A stretch of 64,000 bases of DNA from Microvirga ossetica (GTDB lineage Bacteria > Pseudomonadota > Alphaproteobacteria > Rhizobiales > Beijerinckiaceae): positions 310,001 to 374,000 of the forward strand of contig NZ_CP016618.1 in the NCBI RefSeq assembly GCF_002741015.1, read 5' to 3'. The notes under the pieces are model-generated. The model ran no database searches. It saw nothing but the letters and a program-made list of their open reading frames with translations, and was not told the origin of the DNA. Both the position numbers and the translations under genes were made by a program. This document shows positions 9,121 to 18,737 of the stretch, one piece after another; the first letter of the stretch is position 1; the number at the start of each line of letters is the position of its first letter.

Positions 9121-11460
9121 CTAATGACGGTTTTGTCCAAGGAAACGCCCGAACTCTCTGCGATCCTCCTCCTCGATTATTGCCTCCTCATCCAGCCACT
9201 CGGATGGAATCGGCCTGACCCGCCAACCGGCATTTTCGAGTTGTTTGATCTCAGACGCTTCATCGAGTGTGGAAGATCCTCCAACGGGGTAGATCATCGC
9301 GCGATATTGACCTTTTTTAGTTTTAACGCAGAGCGCTCGACCGAATTGATCGAGAGTGACAAGCTCTTGAATAGCATGCGATGTCAGGGGTCCCTTGTAC
9401 GGCTTACCAGCATAGGCCCGAGATCCCTTCTGCGCATTTTTGATAATGATGCGTAGTGCCTCAATCCCGGCGTTGGCCGTCGGGGGCCAGTCCGTGTAGT
9501 TGAATGAGGCGAACACTTCCGTGCGGCATCGGGAGCGCGTCATCATCACGTTGACTCGTTTGTCACCGCTCGGCGTTGAGATCGGCCCTAAATTCGGATG
9601 CAGTTCGCCTCCTGGCGTGCGTCCGTAGGTCAGCGAGACAAGAATGATGTCCCGTTCCTCGCCTTGGACATCAGAAATCGTTTTGACAAACAGTGGCTCG
9701 TCGGCCGGAAGAGTGTCGACTCCGGAGCAGTCCTCCAGCAGCGAGGCAATCAGCCGCCGTTGCGGCTCGTTCATGGCGATGATGCCGATGGATTTCGGCC
9801 ACTCTCTTGCCGTCACAGGCTTGTTTTGAGCGTCGCGGATACAGCGCCGCACGGCGTCAACAACCTGCGTTGCTTCCTCAAGGTTGTTCCGAGAGGTAGG
9901 GTCATAGAACCCGCCCGCAGCATGGAATTTCACACCGTAGTATTCGGCCGGTAGCGGCGATGGCACGATCCGCAGGCGATTGCGGTAAAAGAGACGGTTT
10001 GAGGCCTCGATCAGGGCAGGGTGGCGCGACCGGTAATGATACTCCAACATCCTTGTCGGGAACGAGGCTCGTTCAGCCGCTGTTAGAAGGCTGGTCACCT
10101 CGGCGGCACCTTTGCCTGGATCCATCCAGAGCGGCACATCTGGTGGCATCTGCCAGCTGTCGCCACAGACAACAAGTTGCCGCGAGGCCGCTATGGCCGC
10201 TCCGGCTGACGACAGAGGCATCTGGGAGACCTCATCAACAACGAGGGTATCAAAGGTCCAATCCTCGGGAACACACAGCGCGAAGGCCTCTGGAGAGGTC
10301 AGGATAGCCTTGGGGCGCATTTGCGCAGGGCATGACTGCAGGATGTTGATGATGCCCGATAGCTCCGGGACGCCAAGCGATTCCGCGACCCTTGTGTGGT
10401 TCAAGCCCTCGCCCTGTAACATGAGAACTTGGGACGCCTCCGGAGACAATCGCAGGTGCTTCCATATCGCCTCGATTGCGTTCATCTTCTCCGCCATGAC
10501 CAGGACCGACTTGCCGTCCTGGATTGCGTTGGCGATCACATTCACGATTGTCTGGGACTTCCCGGTTCCAGGGGGACCCTGGACGATGAGCTCGGGGCAA
10601 CCGGAGCGTGTGTCGGTGATAATGCTGTCCTGGAAGGAGTCGGCCTCGATCCGATGCAGATTCTTCGCGTCAGGTGCCCGGCGGGTTTCGAGCGCCTGTG
10701 GCCGGATGGATTGTACCGCAGCTTCATCTCCGCGGCTGGCGAGAACAAGGCGCGTAAGCGTGGCGTGGTTCAGGAGGCGTGGATTGCGGTAGGGATCGAG
10801 CCGCGACGCCATCAGCCGACGGGTCTGATTGAAGAGCCCCACAACAAGCCGGTCCTCATAGCCAGCGATTTTGGGATGAATGTCGGCTTCCGGATCGTCT
10901 GGAGGGACTTTCGGCACCTCGTCTTTGGGAATCCCGAGGCGGACAAGGAGTGTCTCGTTGAGTTCGGGTGCCGCCCCAGTGGACCTGACCCGGATACTCT
11001 CACGGGAGATATCCAGTTCGATCGACTGGAGATAGAGCGGGGCAAAGCAATAGGTCTCGTCGGCTTCTTCCCAAGCAACAATGCCGAGGCCGAGGTTAAG
11101 GGCCGATAGGCCCTGCTGATCCCGCAGCTTCCGATCTTCTGCAGCAATCTCTTCTAAGATCGAGCGTGTTTCCGCCAGAGGAGTTGCTGCCTTGAGGTCT
11201 TCACCGATCTGCAGACTCCGCATGGAAGCGAGAGCTGACCAAGCAGAATAGGCCGAGCCCTCCAACGGCAAGATCCGCCTGCTGCCGCTTCGTGGAAGGG
11301 TCATCAGCGGGTTCTGGTCTGACACATGGAAGACTGAAGCCCGCATGGCCTCGAGATGAGCAGAGATATCAGGATACGGCATGGTAGACTTACTTATGAG
11401 ATGGGTAGACAGGCCTGCGTCGCAGACACGAATATCGACGTACCCCGGCAGCGGTTTCAT
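9121..11460 (-). CDS. SF1 helicase with DUF4011-type N-terminus
   Basis: A 779-residue superfamily 1 helicase of the Upf1/DUF4011 group. The N-terminal 230 residues resemble DUF4011 (NPLMTLPRSGSRR, LGLGIVAWEEADETYCFAPL). The motor shows Walker A GPPGTGKSQTIVNVIANAI, Walker B LVVDEVSQMPLSS, motif III VVCGDSWQMPP, motif IV-like HYRSRHPALIEASN, VKTISDVQGEERDIILVSLTYG and NVMMTRSRCRTEVF. DUF4011 helicases are often associated with defence islands and are usually longer; this one is short. It follows the 11489-12853 gene after 28 bp, so the two form an operon. Confidence 0.88.
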   Translation of the reverse strand: MKPLPGYVDIRVCDAGLSTHLISKSTMPYPDISAHLEAMRASVFHVSDQNPLMTLPRSGSRRILPLEGSAYSAWSALASMRSLQIGEDLKAATPLAETRSILEEIAAEDRKLRDQQGLSALNLGLGIVAWEEADETYCFAPLYLQSIELDISRESIRVRSTGAAPELNETLLVRLGIPKDEVPKVPPDDPEADIHPKIAGYEDRLVVGLFNQTRRLMASRLDPYRNPRLLNHATLTRLVLASRGDEAAVQSIRPQALETRRAPDAKNLHRIEADSFQDSIITDTRSGCPELIVQGPPGTGKSQTIVNVIANAIQDGKSVLVMAEKMNAIEAIWKHLRLSPEASQVLMLQGEGLNHTRVAESLGVPELSGIINILQSCPAQMRPKAILTSPEAFALCVPEDWTFDTLVVDEVSQMPLSSAGAAIAASRQLVVCGDSWQMPPDVPLWMDPGKGAAEVTSLLTAAERASFPTRMLEYHYRSRHPALIEASNRLFYRNRLRIVPSPLPAEYYGVKFHAAGGFYDPTSRNNLEEATQVVDAVRRCIRDAQNKPVTAREWPKSIGIIAMNEPQRRLIASLLEDCSGVDTLPADEPLFVKTISDVQGEERDIILVSLTYGRTPGGELHPNLGPISTPSGDKRVNVMMTRSRCRTEVFASFNYTDWPPTANAGIEALRIIIKNAQKGSRAYAGKPYKGPLTSHAIQELVTLDQFGRALCVKTKKGQYRAMIYPVGGSSTLDEASEIKQLENAGWRVRPIPSEWLDEEAIIEEEDRREFGRFLGQNRH

Positions 11461-11488
11461 ATCATTCTCGAGAGAAGAGCTCGGTGAT

Positions 11489-12853
11489 CTACATCAGCTT
11501 GTGGCGGAGCTTGTCGGGGCTCTGCCATGCTGAAACCCTCTCGAGGGGATCGTCGAAAGGCGAGTAGGCCGCCAGCACATCCGGATCGCGCTCGGGGTGT
11601 GCCCATAACAGGATCTCGCGGCGGGAAAGGTGTTCTGGCCATTGGAGGGCATTGACAATCCTGACATAGGCCTCGCGAAGTGTGGGTCTCCAACTCTCAA
11701 GGGCATTGTCAGTGGGATAGCCTTCGGCGAGTGCAGCCTCGATCTGGTAGTCAAACTCGGCGAGCTCAATTCGAACCTTCGTCAATTCACATCCACTCTG
11801 AAGCTCAGCACTGAGCAACGCTGCACGATACATGCGCAGGTTTACCCAGCACCATGCCTCCCGGCGTAGACTTTCTTCTATTATGTGTCTCCCACTATAC
11901 CCCTTTGTATACTCTCTGGGTCCTCTATACACGCGGTTCAGGTATTCTCTGGCCTTATCTTCGGGCCAATCCTTGTGCAGTTGGCGGTCCTGCGCGACGG
12001 CTCGAATCCATGCAAACAAGACATCGTCCGACAGTTCCAACAGGTCGGTGGCCGCCGGAAGTCTGTGAGTTTCCGCAAAGTTCGGATACAGAGCCAAAAG
12101 CACGTCTGGCATCGTTGTGGGATCACATGGGTCTGACAGATCGTAGGGAAGGGAGAGGCCCTGCCGTATCTCGGCAGCTTTGGTGATTTCATTAGCTCGA
12201 CGCTCGTAATCGACGAACGCGTCTTCCCGGGCCGCCTTCTGCTTGCGTTGCGCTTCCTCGTACGCCAGTGCCCTGTCAGGACCTTGATAGGTGGCGAATT
12301 TCGGCGCGACCTTCTTGGGCGGTGCCGGCTCAGGCTGGGGCAGGCAGTTGTCATTGGCAGGCAAGCCGGCGCTCTTCGGTAAGAAGACCGTAGCGGCCCG
12401 AGGAAGTGCCTCCTTGCTTGGCATAGTCGGCATCTGCTCGGCCGTTAGCACGGGCGCCGGGACGTTTGCCCGTGCCCGCGCCGACGAACGGTGGCCACTG
12501 CGCCCACCGGCCTTTGCGCGCGACTTGCGTGGGGGTGGGGGATCGCCGGGAAGATTTTTCCTCGGCCGTCCACGGGGGCGCTTAGCAGGAACCTCATTCG
12601 ACTTCCAAGGGCCCGGCGATACTGCCTTCGCCAGGTCAGGATCATACTGCCCGGTTGCGTCCAGGCAGCGCTCGATCTGGCGGCACTCATGGAGCAGGCT
12701 GGTTTGCCGTGCTCGGATGACGGCGACGTTCTTCTCATACACGGCCCTGGCTGCTTGGATTTCAAGCTCGGTCTTATCTGCAAGACGCTGCAGGCGCCCC
12801 ATGCGCGCATTCGGGCGCTCCTCGCCCCAAGCGTATGGATCTCTTCTGGCCAT
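11489..12853 (-). CDS. AT-hook and coiled-coil protein, operon partner of the helicase
   Basis: A 454-residue protein I do not recognise. The N-terminal 70 residues form a probable coiled coil (RLQRLADKTELEIQAARAVY). An AT-hook-like DNA-binding motif KRPRGRPRKNLPG sits near residue 95, within a basic, proline-rich low-complexity stretch to about residue 190. The C-terminal half (from about 210) is a folded, helix-rich domain with many Trp and Tyr residues. Being the first gene of the helicase operon, it may target the helicase to DNA; that is inference. Confidence 0.6.
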   Translation of the reverse strand: MARRDPYAWGEERPNARMGRLQRLADKTELEIQAARAVYEKNVAVIRARQTSLLHECRQIERCLDATGQYDPDLAKAVSPGPWKSNEVPAKRPRGRPRKNLPGDPPPPRKSRAKAGGRSGHRSSARARANVPAPVLTAEQMPTMPSKEALPRAATVFLPKSAGLPANDNCLPQPEPAPPKKVAPKFATYQGPDRALAYEEAQRKQKAAREDAFVDYERRANEITKAAEIRQGLSLPYDLSDPCDPTTMPDVLLALYPNFAETHRLPAATDLLELSDDVLFAWIRAVAQDRQLHKDWPEDKAREYLNRVYRGPREYTKGYSGRHIIEESLRREAWCWVNLRMYRAALLSAELQSGCELTKVRIELAEFDYQIEAALAEGYPTDNALESWRPTLREAYVRIVNALQWPEHLSRREILLWAHPERDPDVLAAYSPFDDPLERVSAWQSPDKLRHKLM

Positions 12854-13026
12854 CGAACCCCCAAGGTCGCTTCACTTTTTGGAGGGCAGGGCCCTCGTGT
12901 CCGCGATCCGAATATTATACCGGATGGGTCTGAGCGCGGTCAATTTTTCCACCCCAGTCGCGAACAGAGTTGGCGCCCAGAGGGGGCATCCGGAATGATC
13001 AAGATCGTGCATCGCCATCGGGCATA
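12854..13026. promoter_or_regulatory. Probable promoter region of the AT-hook/helicase operon
   Basis: About 170 bp of intergenic sequence upstream of the minus-strand operon. It contains a relatively AT-rich patch (TCGGATATAATATT-type, around 12905-12920 as read on the minus strand) that could hold the -10 element. Location only; no operator was recognised. Confidence 0.3.
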
Positions 13027-13455
13027 AGGTGGAAATCTGCGGGTGGCCTTCGATTTTCACGAACGTCACTCCTGGAGGAAGTCCTGGAGGAAGCCCGCAA
13101 TTTCCTCGCCGCGGTGAGTGGTGACAATATTCGAGCCGCAGGAGATTCTCACCTCTTTCGCTGCCACGATCTGAAAGGGGGCTTGAAGGAGGCCGTGCAG
13201 GGGAGGCTCAATACCTCAAACTGCCCGCAGAATGGCTCTGCAAGGCCCCTGCGGAGGCCTAGGAGCGGCTTCTAAGCGTTTAGAGAGGTCTTGGCCATGG
13301 CTGAGCGGCTGAGCCAGCGGCAGGCTCAATACTGTACTTCCGACGCAGCAACTTTGTTGCGCGCAACATAGGAATGGTTGCATGCGGAAGCCAAGGCTCA
13401 ATACTGTAAATTTTGTGCGATAATTTTACCCTGTGTTTTTCCAGCTCAATCCCTA
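13027..13455. repeat. Non-coding repeat block, copy A
   Basis: Non-coding stretch that is similar to 14651-15040. Shared pieces in order are GGTGGAAATCTG, GATTTTCACGA, then AGGCTCAATACC followed by AAACTGCCCGCAGAATGG, CCCTGCGGAGGC and AGGAGCGGCTT, and CGACGCAGCAAC. The motif AGGCTCAATAC recurs at about 13207, 13322 and 13390. An IS630 element sits between the two blocks. Iteron-like function is possible but unproven. Confidence 0.6.
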
Positions 13456-14506
13456 GAGCATCGGACGGTTAAACGGACGCATATCCGGCAGCCTTAAGGT
13501 AGTTCCAGCACTCTTGTGGTTCGAACAGGTTGCAGATCTCACCGAGCGCTCGCCAGAGCGCGTCGAACGTTCGGGCCTCGGCCTTGCGCAAGTGCGCTTT
13601 GATCTTGGCAAAGGCCTGTTCAATTGGATTAAGATCAGGCGAATAAGCAGGTAAAAACAGGAACCAGGCTCCGCGTTGCTTCAGACACTGAGCGGCCTTC
13701 TCGCTCTTGTGGACAGCCAGGTTGTCGAGGATCACCACATCGCCTTTGCGCAGCGTCGGCGCGAGCTGCGTCTCAATGTAAGCCTCGAACGCCAACCGGG
13801 TGATCGGGCCATCGATGATCCACGGCGCGCACAACTCGTTGCACCGTAGCCCAGCCAGAAAGGTATGGGTTTTCCAGTGTCCAAAGGGAGCTTTCATGCG
13901 TAGGCGCTGGCCCCTGCGGCTCCGCCCGCGCAGGCGCGTCATCTTGGTGTTGACATACGTCTCGTCCAGGAACACCAGCCGGTGCGTCTCCTGGCGCATG
14001 CGCGGCTGGCGCTGGGCATGCCAGACCCGGCGCTCATCCCGCACATCGGCGCGTGCGCACTCCGCCGCCATCAGGCATTTTTTTATATGAGAAGCCGTGC
14101 CGGCACAGGAAGCGCGAGAGCATCGCGGGAGCCGCAACGATCCCATGCTCAGTCAGCAGCCTTGCGGCCAGCTCGGGCATGGTGATGGCCGGCTCGGCCT
14201 CGACCGTCTGGATCAAGAAGCTCTCATAGGGCACCAGCTTGCCGCGTCCGGGCGGACGGCCTTGCCGGGCCGGTGCCGGCGAGCCGAACCGCCGCTTCCG
14301 CTGCACCAGCTTGATGGCGAAACTCTCGCTGACGTCAAAGTGCTGGGCTGCCGCCCGGCAGGAATGACCTGCATCGACAAAGTCGGCGACGCGCACCCGC
14401 AGATCCAGGGAATAGCAATGACCCATAATCCACCTCCCAGTCCAGGCAGTGAATCACAGCTCGGCCTCGCACAGAAGCCAGGAGTCTCATTTCCGGTCCG
14501 AGGCTC
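13456..14506 (-). mobile_element. IS630 family insertion sequence, 1051 bp
   Basis: Bounded by TA dinucleotides (13454-13455 and 14507-14508), as expected for IS630 elements, with imperfect terminal inverted repeats: GAGCATCGGACGG at the left end and CGGTCCGAGGCTC at the right end. It holds one transposase in two frames. It has the same length as the related element at 45272-46322. Confidence 0.8.
13469..14426 (-). CDS. IS630 family transposase made by frameshift
   Basis: The N-terminal frame (from ATG at 14426) gives a helix-turn-helix half: [20 protein letters not shown] and [13 protein letters not shown]. The second frame gives the DDE catalytic half: [14 protein letters not shown] (first Asp), [12 protein letters not shown] (second Asp) and [16 protein letters not shown] (final Glu). 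The frames change at a run of seven A on the coding strand (14078-14084), the usual slippery site for programmed frameshifting in this family. Confidence 0.85.
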
Positions 14507-15719
14507 TAGGACGATGGACGCCCACCTCGGGTCTCGGAATCGGCGTTGAGCCTGAGCTCAGTAGCAGCCTGTGACCCAGCCCCCGCGTTGCCCCCACCCC
14601 GTCGAGGTGAAGATGGAGCCGGAGCTTCATGTCTGCTATCAGCCAGCAGGCATGAGGTGGAAATCTGCCGGGGGCCCTAGATTTTCACGAGAGCTGCTCC
14701 TGAAGGCGGCCGGCGATCTTCGCCCCGTGTAAGGGTGTGGGAAAAATTCGAGACGCAGAGATTTTCACCAGCGACGGCTCCGAGGCCTTTGACGGGCGTC
14801 CGAAGGGCGAGATCAGAGCGAGGCTCAATACCGCAAACTGCCCGCAGAATGGCACGCCAAGGGCCCTGCGGAGGCCAAGGAGCGGCTTTGTCGGGTTCCG
14901 GGAGGCTCGGCCTGGGCGGGGTGATCAGGGTGCCTGTAGGCTCAATACCGCAGTTCCGACGCAGCAACGCTATGACGTGATGTTTTTAGGAATATTTCAC
15001 GAAGAGGACCGAGGTCTCAATACCGCAGTTTTTATGCAGGAATTTAATCCAGGGCGCCTGAGTCCGTTTCCTCGACCGCTATGGCACCTGGCCCTGGCGC
15101 CCAGGCGCGCTAACGTAGCGCAAGCGCCGCCCCTGATCCAGCTCACGCGGGACCTCCTTGCTCGAAAGGGGAGCGGAGCCCGACGTACTGGCGCTGGCTT
15201 CGATCCAGCCCGCAGGCGCGCGCTAGAAATTGAGGCATGAAAAATCAACGAAACTCTTCGCTTTTCGCTCTCGCCGGCTTGGTGCCGGCAGCTACATCCC
15301 GGCAAATTCTGGGACCTGCAAGCTCGTATTTTTCGTGCCCCAAAGCGTGATTAAATACGGCCGCCTCGGGGGCTCGATCATATCGTCAATCACGTTGCCA
15401 AGGCGCTCGATGAGGCGGCCAGACTCGGTTGAGATGCACCGATTGTGAGCGATTATTTTCACCTCCAGCGTCGCTACTCCGCACGTCCTCAAAGCGCGGT
15501 GGGCATTATGTTCGCGGTCTGCCGGGATTGCCGTCAGGTCCATGACTGGGGCTAGGGCGTCGGGGAAGTAAGGGTCTCGTCCGATCATTGTGGGATGCCG
15601 TAATGGCAAACGCGCACCTGCGCCAGGTCCGCCAGCCGGTCAGGTTTCAGCGGCTCGCATCAGGCGAACGTGGAAGAGCGCGTACGCGGCGCCGGCTGTG
15701 TCAGGATCAGTCCTACCGG
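14507..15719. repeat. Non-coding repeat block, copy B, and flanking empty region
   Basis: The part 14651-15040 repeats block A (13027-13455): GGTGGAAATCTGCC, GATTTTCACGAGA, GAGGCTCAATACCGCAAAC, then GCCCGCAGAATGGC, and CGACGCAGCAAC. The motif GCTCAATACCGCA-like occurs at about 14820, 14939 and 15012. From 15041 to 15719 I see nothing coding; frames there lack family resemblance. Confidence 0.55.
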
Positions 15720-16838
15720 CTAACGCTGGTTGCCCATCAAGCGCAGGAAGCCGTCCGTGCCGCTGACCCTCGGCTGACCGAAGTTGAGATTGCCCAGTTT
15801 CCAGGACTGAAGCACCACGGACGTGCGACCGACCGACTTCGGCTTTACGCCGCCCTCGGTCGCCCGCTCAACACTAAGAGCCGAGCCGGTCCAGTCGAGC
15901 AGCAGGCTATCCTCAGGCCCAAATCCCGCCTCGTCCCAGAGCTGCCGCGGCAGGCGGATCGCGGTGTAGAAGCGGTTTTTGCCCTTGGGATCGGCAATCG
16001 ACTTCACCACGATATCGGCGGACTCGCGCACGATCGCGTCGTCCTTGGCCTTCCGGCTGACCTTGGTCCTCCGGGATGGCTCTTGCACCGACGCTTCCGC
16101 AACAGGTGCCGGCTCGGCATCGACGGCCTGCATCTGCGCGGCCTCAGCCCTGGTTCCGGAGGCCTGGTCTGTTACAGGGCGGGACCGATGCGGGAGCGCC
16201 TGGATGGCATTGGCCACCTGCCGAAGTTCGCCTGAGAGGCCCTCAGCCGATTGGGCGAGGGCAGGGGGCAGACTGGCGAGGGCTTCAGTCTGTCGGCTGC
16301 CAAGCGCCACCAGTTGGCTCAACTGGTCAGCCATGAACTCAACGGCGGAGCGCAGACTCTTCAGGTCCGCCGCCATGCTGGAGAGGGCCTGCTCAGCCTC
16401 GGGTGAAAGAGCCGGCCCGGCGTTTGCTGTCTGCGGCGCCTGGGGGGCAGGGGGCTGCATAGGCTTTGCCTCCTTGGGCCGGAAGACCTCGGCTGCCAGC
16501 TCCTCCGGCTTTCCCATGTGGCGGGCCAGAATGTCGGCTGTCTCCCGGTGCCGTTTGTCCAGGGCCTTGGTCTCGCGGCGCTGACCAGGGGATTGCGTCT
16601 CCTGAGCATGGCGCGGGCGAGCGAGGCAGGCCGGACAGAGGTCGAAGGAGGGAGCTCGGCCGAGCAGCCAGCCGCGATCCTTGAAGTAGCCTCGAACGGT
16701 GTCGTTGCCGGTGGGCCTGGTTGCTTCGTAGGTGTCGGTATTCGCACAGTCCGAGCAACGGACGGTAAAGTGGAATTTCGACGGAGTGCCACCACTGCGG
16801 GTAATCTGCGGCTCGAACTGACGTGCGATACCGTTCAT
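15720..16838 (-). CDS. Hypothetical protein with N-terminal zinc ribbon
   Basis: A 372-residue protein starting at the ATG at 16838. Two CxxC pairs near the N-terminus (VRCSDCANTD and DLCPACLAR, about 45 residues apart) suggest a treble-clef or zinc-ribbon fold. The middle is Pro/Ala/Gln-rich with a probable coiled coil (SSMAADLKSLRSAVEFMAD). The C-terminal 100 residues are a small folded domain (NRFYTAIRLPRQLWDEAGFG, DSLLLDWTGSALSVER) reminiscent of an AbrB-like swapped-hairpin DNA-binding element. No family assigned with certainty. Confidence 0.55.
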   Translation of the reverse strand: MNGIARQFEPQITRSGGTPSKFHFTVRCSDCANTDTYEATRPTGNDTVRGYFKDRGWLLGRAPSFDLCPACLARPRHAQETQSPGQRRETKALDKRHRETADILARHMGKPEELAAEVFRPKEAKPMQPPAPQAPQTANAGPALSPEAEQALSSMAADLKSLRSAVEFMADQLSQLVALGSRQTEALASLPPALAQSAEGLSGELRQVANAIQALPHRSRPVTDQASGTRAEAAQMQAVDAEPAPVAEASVQEPSRRTKVSRKAKDDAIVRESADIVVKSIADPKGKNRFYTAIRLPRQLWDEAGFGPEDSLLLDWTGSALSVERATEGGVKPKSVGRTSVVLQSWKLGNLNFGQPRVSGTDGFLRLMGNQR

Positions 16839-17079
16839 TGAGCAATCCTGATTGTTGAAAATCAATTTCAGGCGGGGAGACGCAGCGTCATCGCTCCGCA
16901 CAGAAACAAGCGTTAAGGGATGGCACGAATTAACATCCCTTCCGCCAAATGCCAATCGGACAAAGCCCAGCGGTCCGTTGACGCCTTCTCGATCAAGAAG
17001 AGGACCATGCCGCTTGCTAGTGCTACCAATGGGGAGAGATGCTTGCTAGCAAAGACCGTTGGCTCTACGACCTCGACCT

Positions 17080-17748
17080 CTAAGCGGTGAGTTTGCGCAC
17101 ATCAATTCGATATCCGCCAGCCGGAACGCGTATTTCGAAATGATCAGCCTGCGTTACATCGAGAACATTCGTGGGCCGATGTGCAACGATGTTGGTTCCT
17201 CCACGGCGCCGCAAACTGTCGTAGATGATGCCAGCCTCACCTGCACGACGGATCGCTTCTCCCAATTGCTGCGAGGCGTCATAACGATCAGGCGCATAAA
17301 CATCGGCGCGCTCGGCCTGTTGGCCGCGAATGTCCATGTAGACACCATGCAGTCGCGCTGAATAGCTTCGGTAGACCCGTGTTAGTTGTGGAACGCTTCG
17401 TGCCACTGCCTCGCGTCGGAGGTGATGTCCGACCTCGGCTACCGCCGTTTCGATTTCGCTGGCAGCATACCAAGCCCCGAGGTCGGGCGAGTTGAACCGC
17501 ATGCCTGTGGGACTGACGTGCAGGAAGGCCGCCATCACGATGCTGGCGTTCGGCCGGCCATAAACCCATTCCTGTTGAGGAAGGCGAGCAATGCGGCTGG
17601 CCACGAGCCGGTCATTGGTCCACCCGACCAACTCCATCACCGCCGACAGATCGGCAGGCGTTGCCACCGTGTCGAACAGGCCAATGGGCGGAAACTGGGA
17701 CGGGATCAGACGGTAGGTCGGGTAAGGTGCTTCAGCGACGTTGGTCAC
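17080..17748 (-). CDS. RES-domain toxin (NAD-degrading family)
   Basis: A 222-residue RES-domain protein. RES toxins deplete NAD and are neutralised by the Xre/MbcA antitoxin encoded next door. Visible family features are YRLIPSQFPP at the N-terminus, TGMRFNSPDLGAWYAASEIETAVAEVGHH in two adjoining blocks (GMRFN, WYAA, and the conserved Glu of ETAVAEV). The start overlaps the antitoxin stop by 4 bp (ATGA), the normal arrangement of RES/Xre operons, antitoxin first. Confidence 0.88.
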   Translation of the reverse strand: MTNVAEAPYPTYRLIPSQFPPIGLFDTVATPADLSAVMELVGWTNDRLVASRIARLPQQEWVYGRPNASIVMAAFLHVSPTGMRFNSPDLGAWYAASEIETAVAEVGHHLRREAVARSVPQLTRVYRSYSARLHGVYMDIRGQQAERADVYAPDRYDASQQLGEAIRRAGEAGIIYDSLRRRGGTNIVAHRPTNVLDVTQADHFEIRVPAGGYRIDVRKLTA

Positions 17749-18272
17749 GAGAAGTGGATATCCGTATCTTCATAAGGGATAAAGTTTCGGTCGACCTCGT
17801 TGGGCTCCATGTAGAGGCCACCACGGGCCGCATCGAGGAAGCGCCGTACGATCATGAGACTGTCCTGGGTGCCATCAGTCACGAGTTCAATCGGCGGATG
17901 ACCTCCGAACACCGTGGCCTGGTGAGGCCCGCGAAGCCATGACAAGCCTTCCTGTTCCGTCTCGAAAAGGACTCGCAGCGCCTGATAGATCCCGAGGACT
18001 GCCGAGATCCGGGTCAGAACATCGGCGTCTAGGGTGAACTCGACATGTTCACGAGCCTGTTTGGCCCACTTGTGATAGGTGGAACGCGGCGGGTACCCAA
18101 GGATCCGGAGGCGCTCCTGCTCGGTTAAAGCCCATAGGTCGGCAATGGCCAGGAAAGTGCGCATGCCGGGAGCGCTCAGGCGCCTCCGATTGGCGGGCTC
18201 AAAGCGCGATTGCTCCAGGTGAGGGAGACCCTGTGATGCCGCTTCCGTTTGGTTCTTGAGAGGCCGTGCCAT
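17745..18272 (-). CDS. Xre/MbcA/ParS-type antitoxin of the RES toxin
   Basis: A 175-residue antitoxin. The N-terminal half is an Xre-like helical DNA-binding region (FLAIADLWALTEQERLRILG, PPRSTYHKWAKQA). The C-terminal half is the DUF2384 toxin-binding region (VLTRISAVLGIYQALRVLFE, LVTDGTQDSLMIVRRFLDAARGGLY in two blocks). It is the first gene of the operon and probably represses it through the inverted repeat at 18286-18318. Confidence 0.85.
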   Translation of the reverse strand: MARPLKNQTEAASQGLPHLEQSRFEPANRRRLSAPGMRTFLAIADLWALTEQERLRILGYPPRSTYHKWAKQAREHVEFTLDADVLTRISAVLGIYQALRVLFETEQEGLSWLRGPHQATVFGGHPPIELVTDGTQDSLMIVRRFLDAARGGLYMEPNEVDRNFIPYEDTDIHFS

Positions 18273-18285
18273 GGCGTCACCATTG

Positions 18286-18318
18286 TGTCTCGATATGGAC
18301 TATATCTCTTTCAAGACA
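18286..18318 (-). promoter_or_regulatory. Probable operator of the RES/Xre operon
   Basis: Inverted repeat TGTCTCGA (18286-18293) and TCAAGACA (18311-18318) separated by 17 bp of AT-rich sequence, 14 bp upstream of the antitoxin ATG. Antitoxins of this group repress their own promoter by binding such sites; the AT-rich centre could hold the promoter -10. Confidence 0.55.
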
Positions 18319-18737
18319 TAATGCCAATCCCAGCGCGGAAGTTCATTGCGGCTAAGGCAATATACCCATATAACATGACGAACAAAGGGACTTTCGACAA
18401 GAAGTCTGCTGTCGCTCCGTAGGATGGCGGCACAGACCCATCTGTCAGGATATCGGTCCGGCGCGCATCAAAAGCTAGGACGATATCGGGGGAACGGGAC
18501 CCATTAAATTGCCACGGTTGATAGGCCAAGGTTGGCTGATGCGGTTTCAGCCTCCTTGAGCCGCAGACATCCTGGTCGAGGATCCAACCGATTTCGTCAA
18601 CCAGGGCTCCAGCCGCCCTCAGCCGGAGGTCTGTAACGACCCCTCGGTGAGGGCGTTTTGCTGTCTGCCAAGCGATAAGGCTCTGTTAACCATACCCGCG
18701 CGACGATGCATTGCCTGATCAAGACTGGGGGACTGGC
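18319..18737. other. Intergenic region between the TA operon and parA
   Basis: No convincing gene. A 72-codon minus-strand frame (18311-18529) overlaps the operator and was not accepted. A third, slightly altered copy of the string GACTTCTTGTC (minus strand, about 18396-18410) lies here. Confidence 0.4.

Noticed and set aside
14737..15240. A 167-codon frame through the repeat block
   Set aside because: It is made of the repeated AGGCTCAATAC-type non-coding sequence, translating the repeat several times.
18311..18529. A 72-codon minus-strand frame with a hydrophobic end
   Set aside because: It overlaps the operator of the RES/Xre operon and has no recognisable family.
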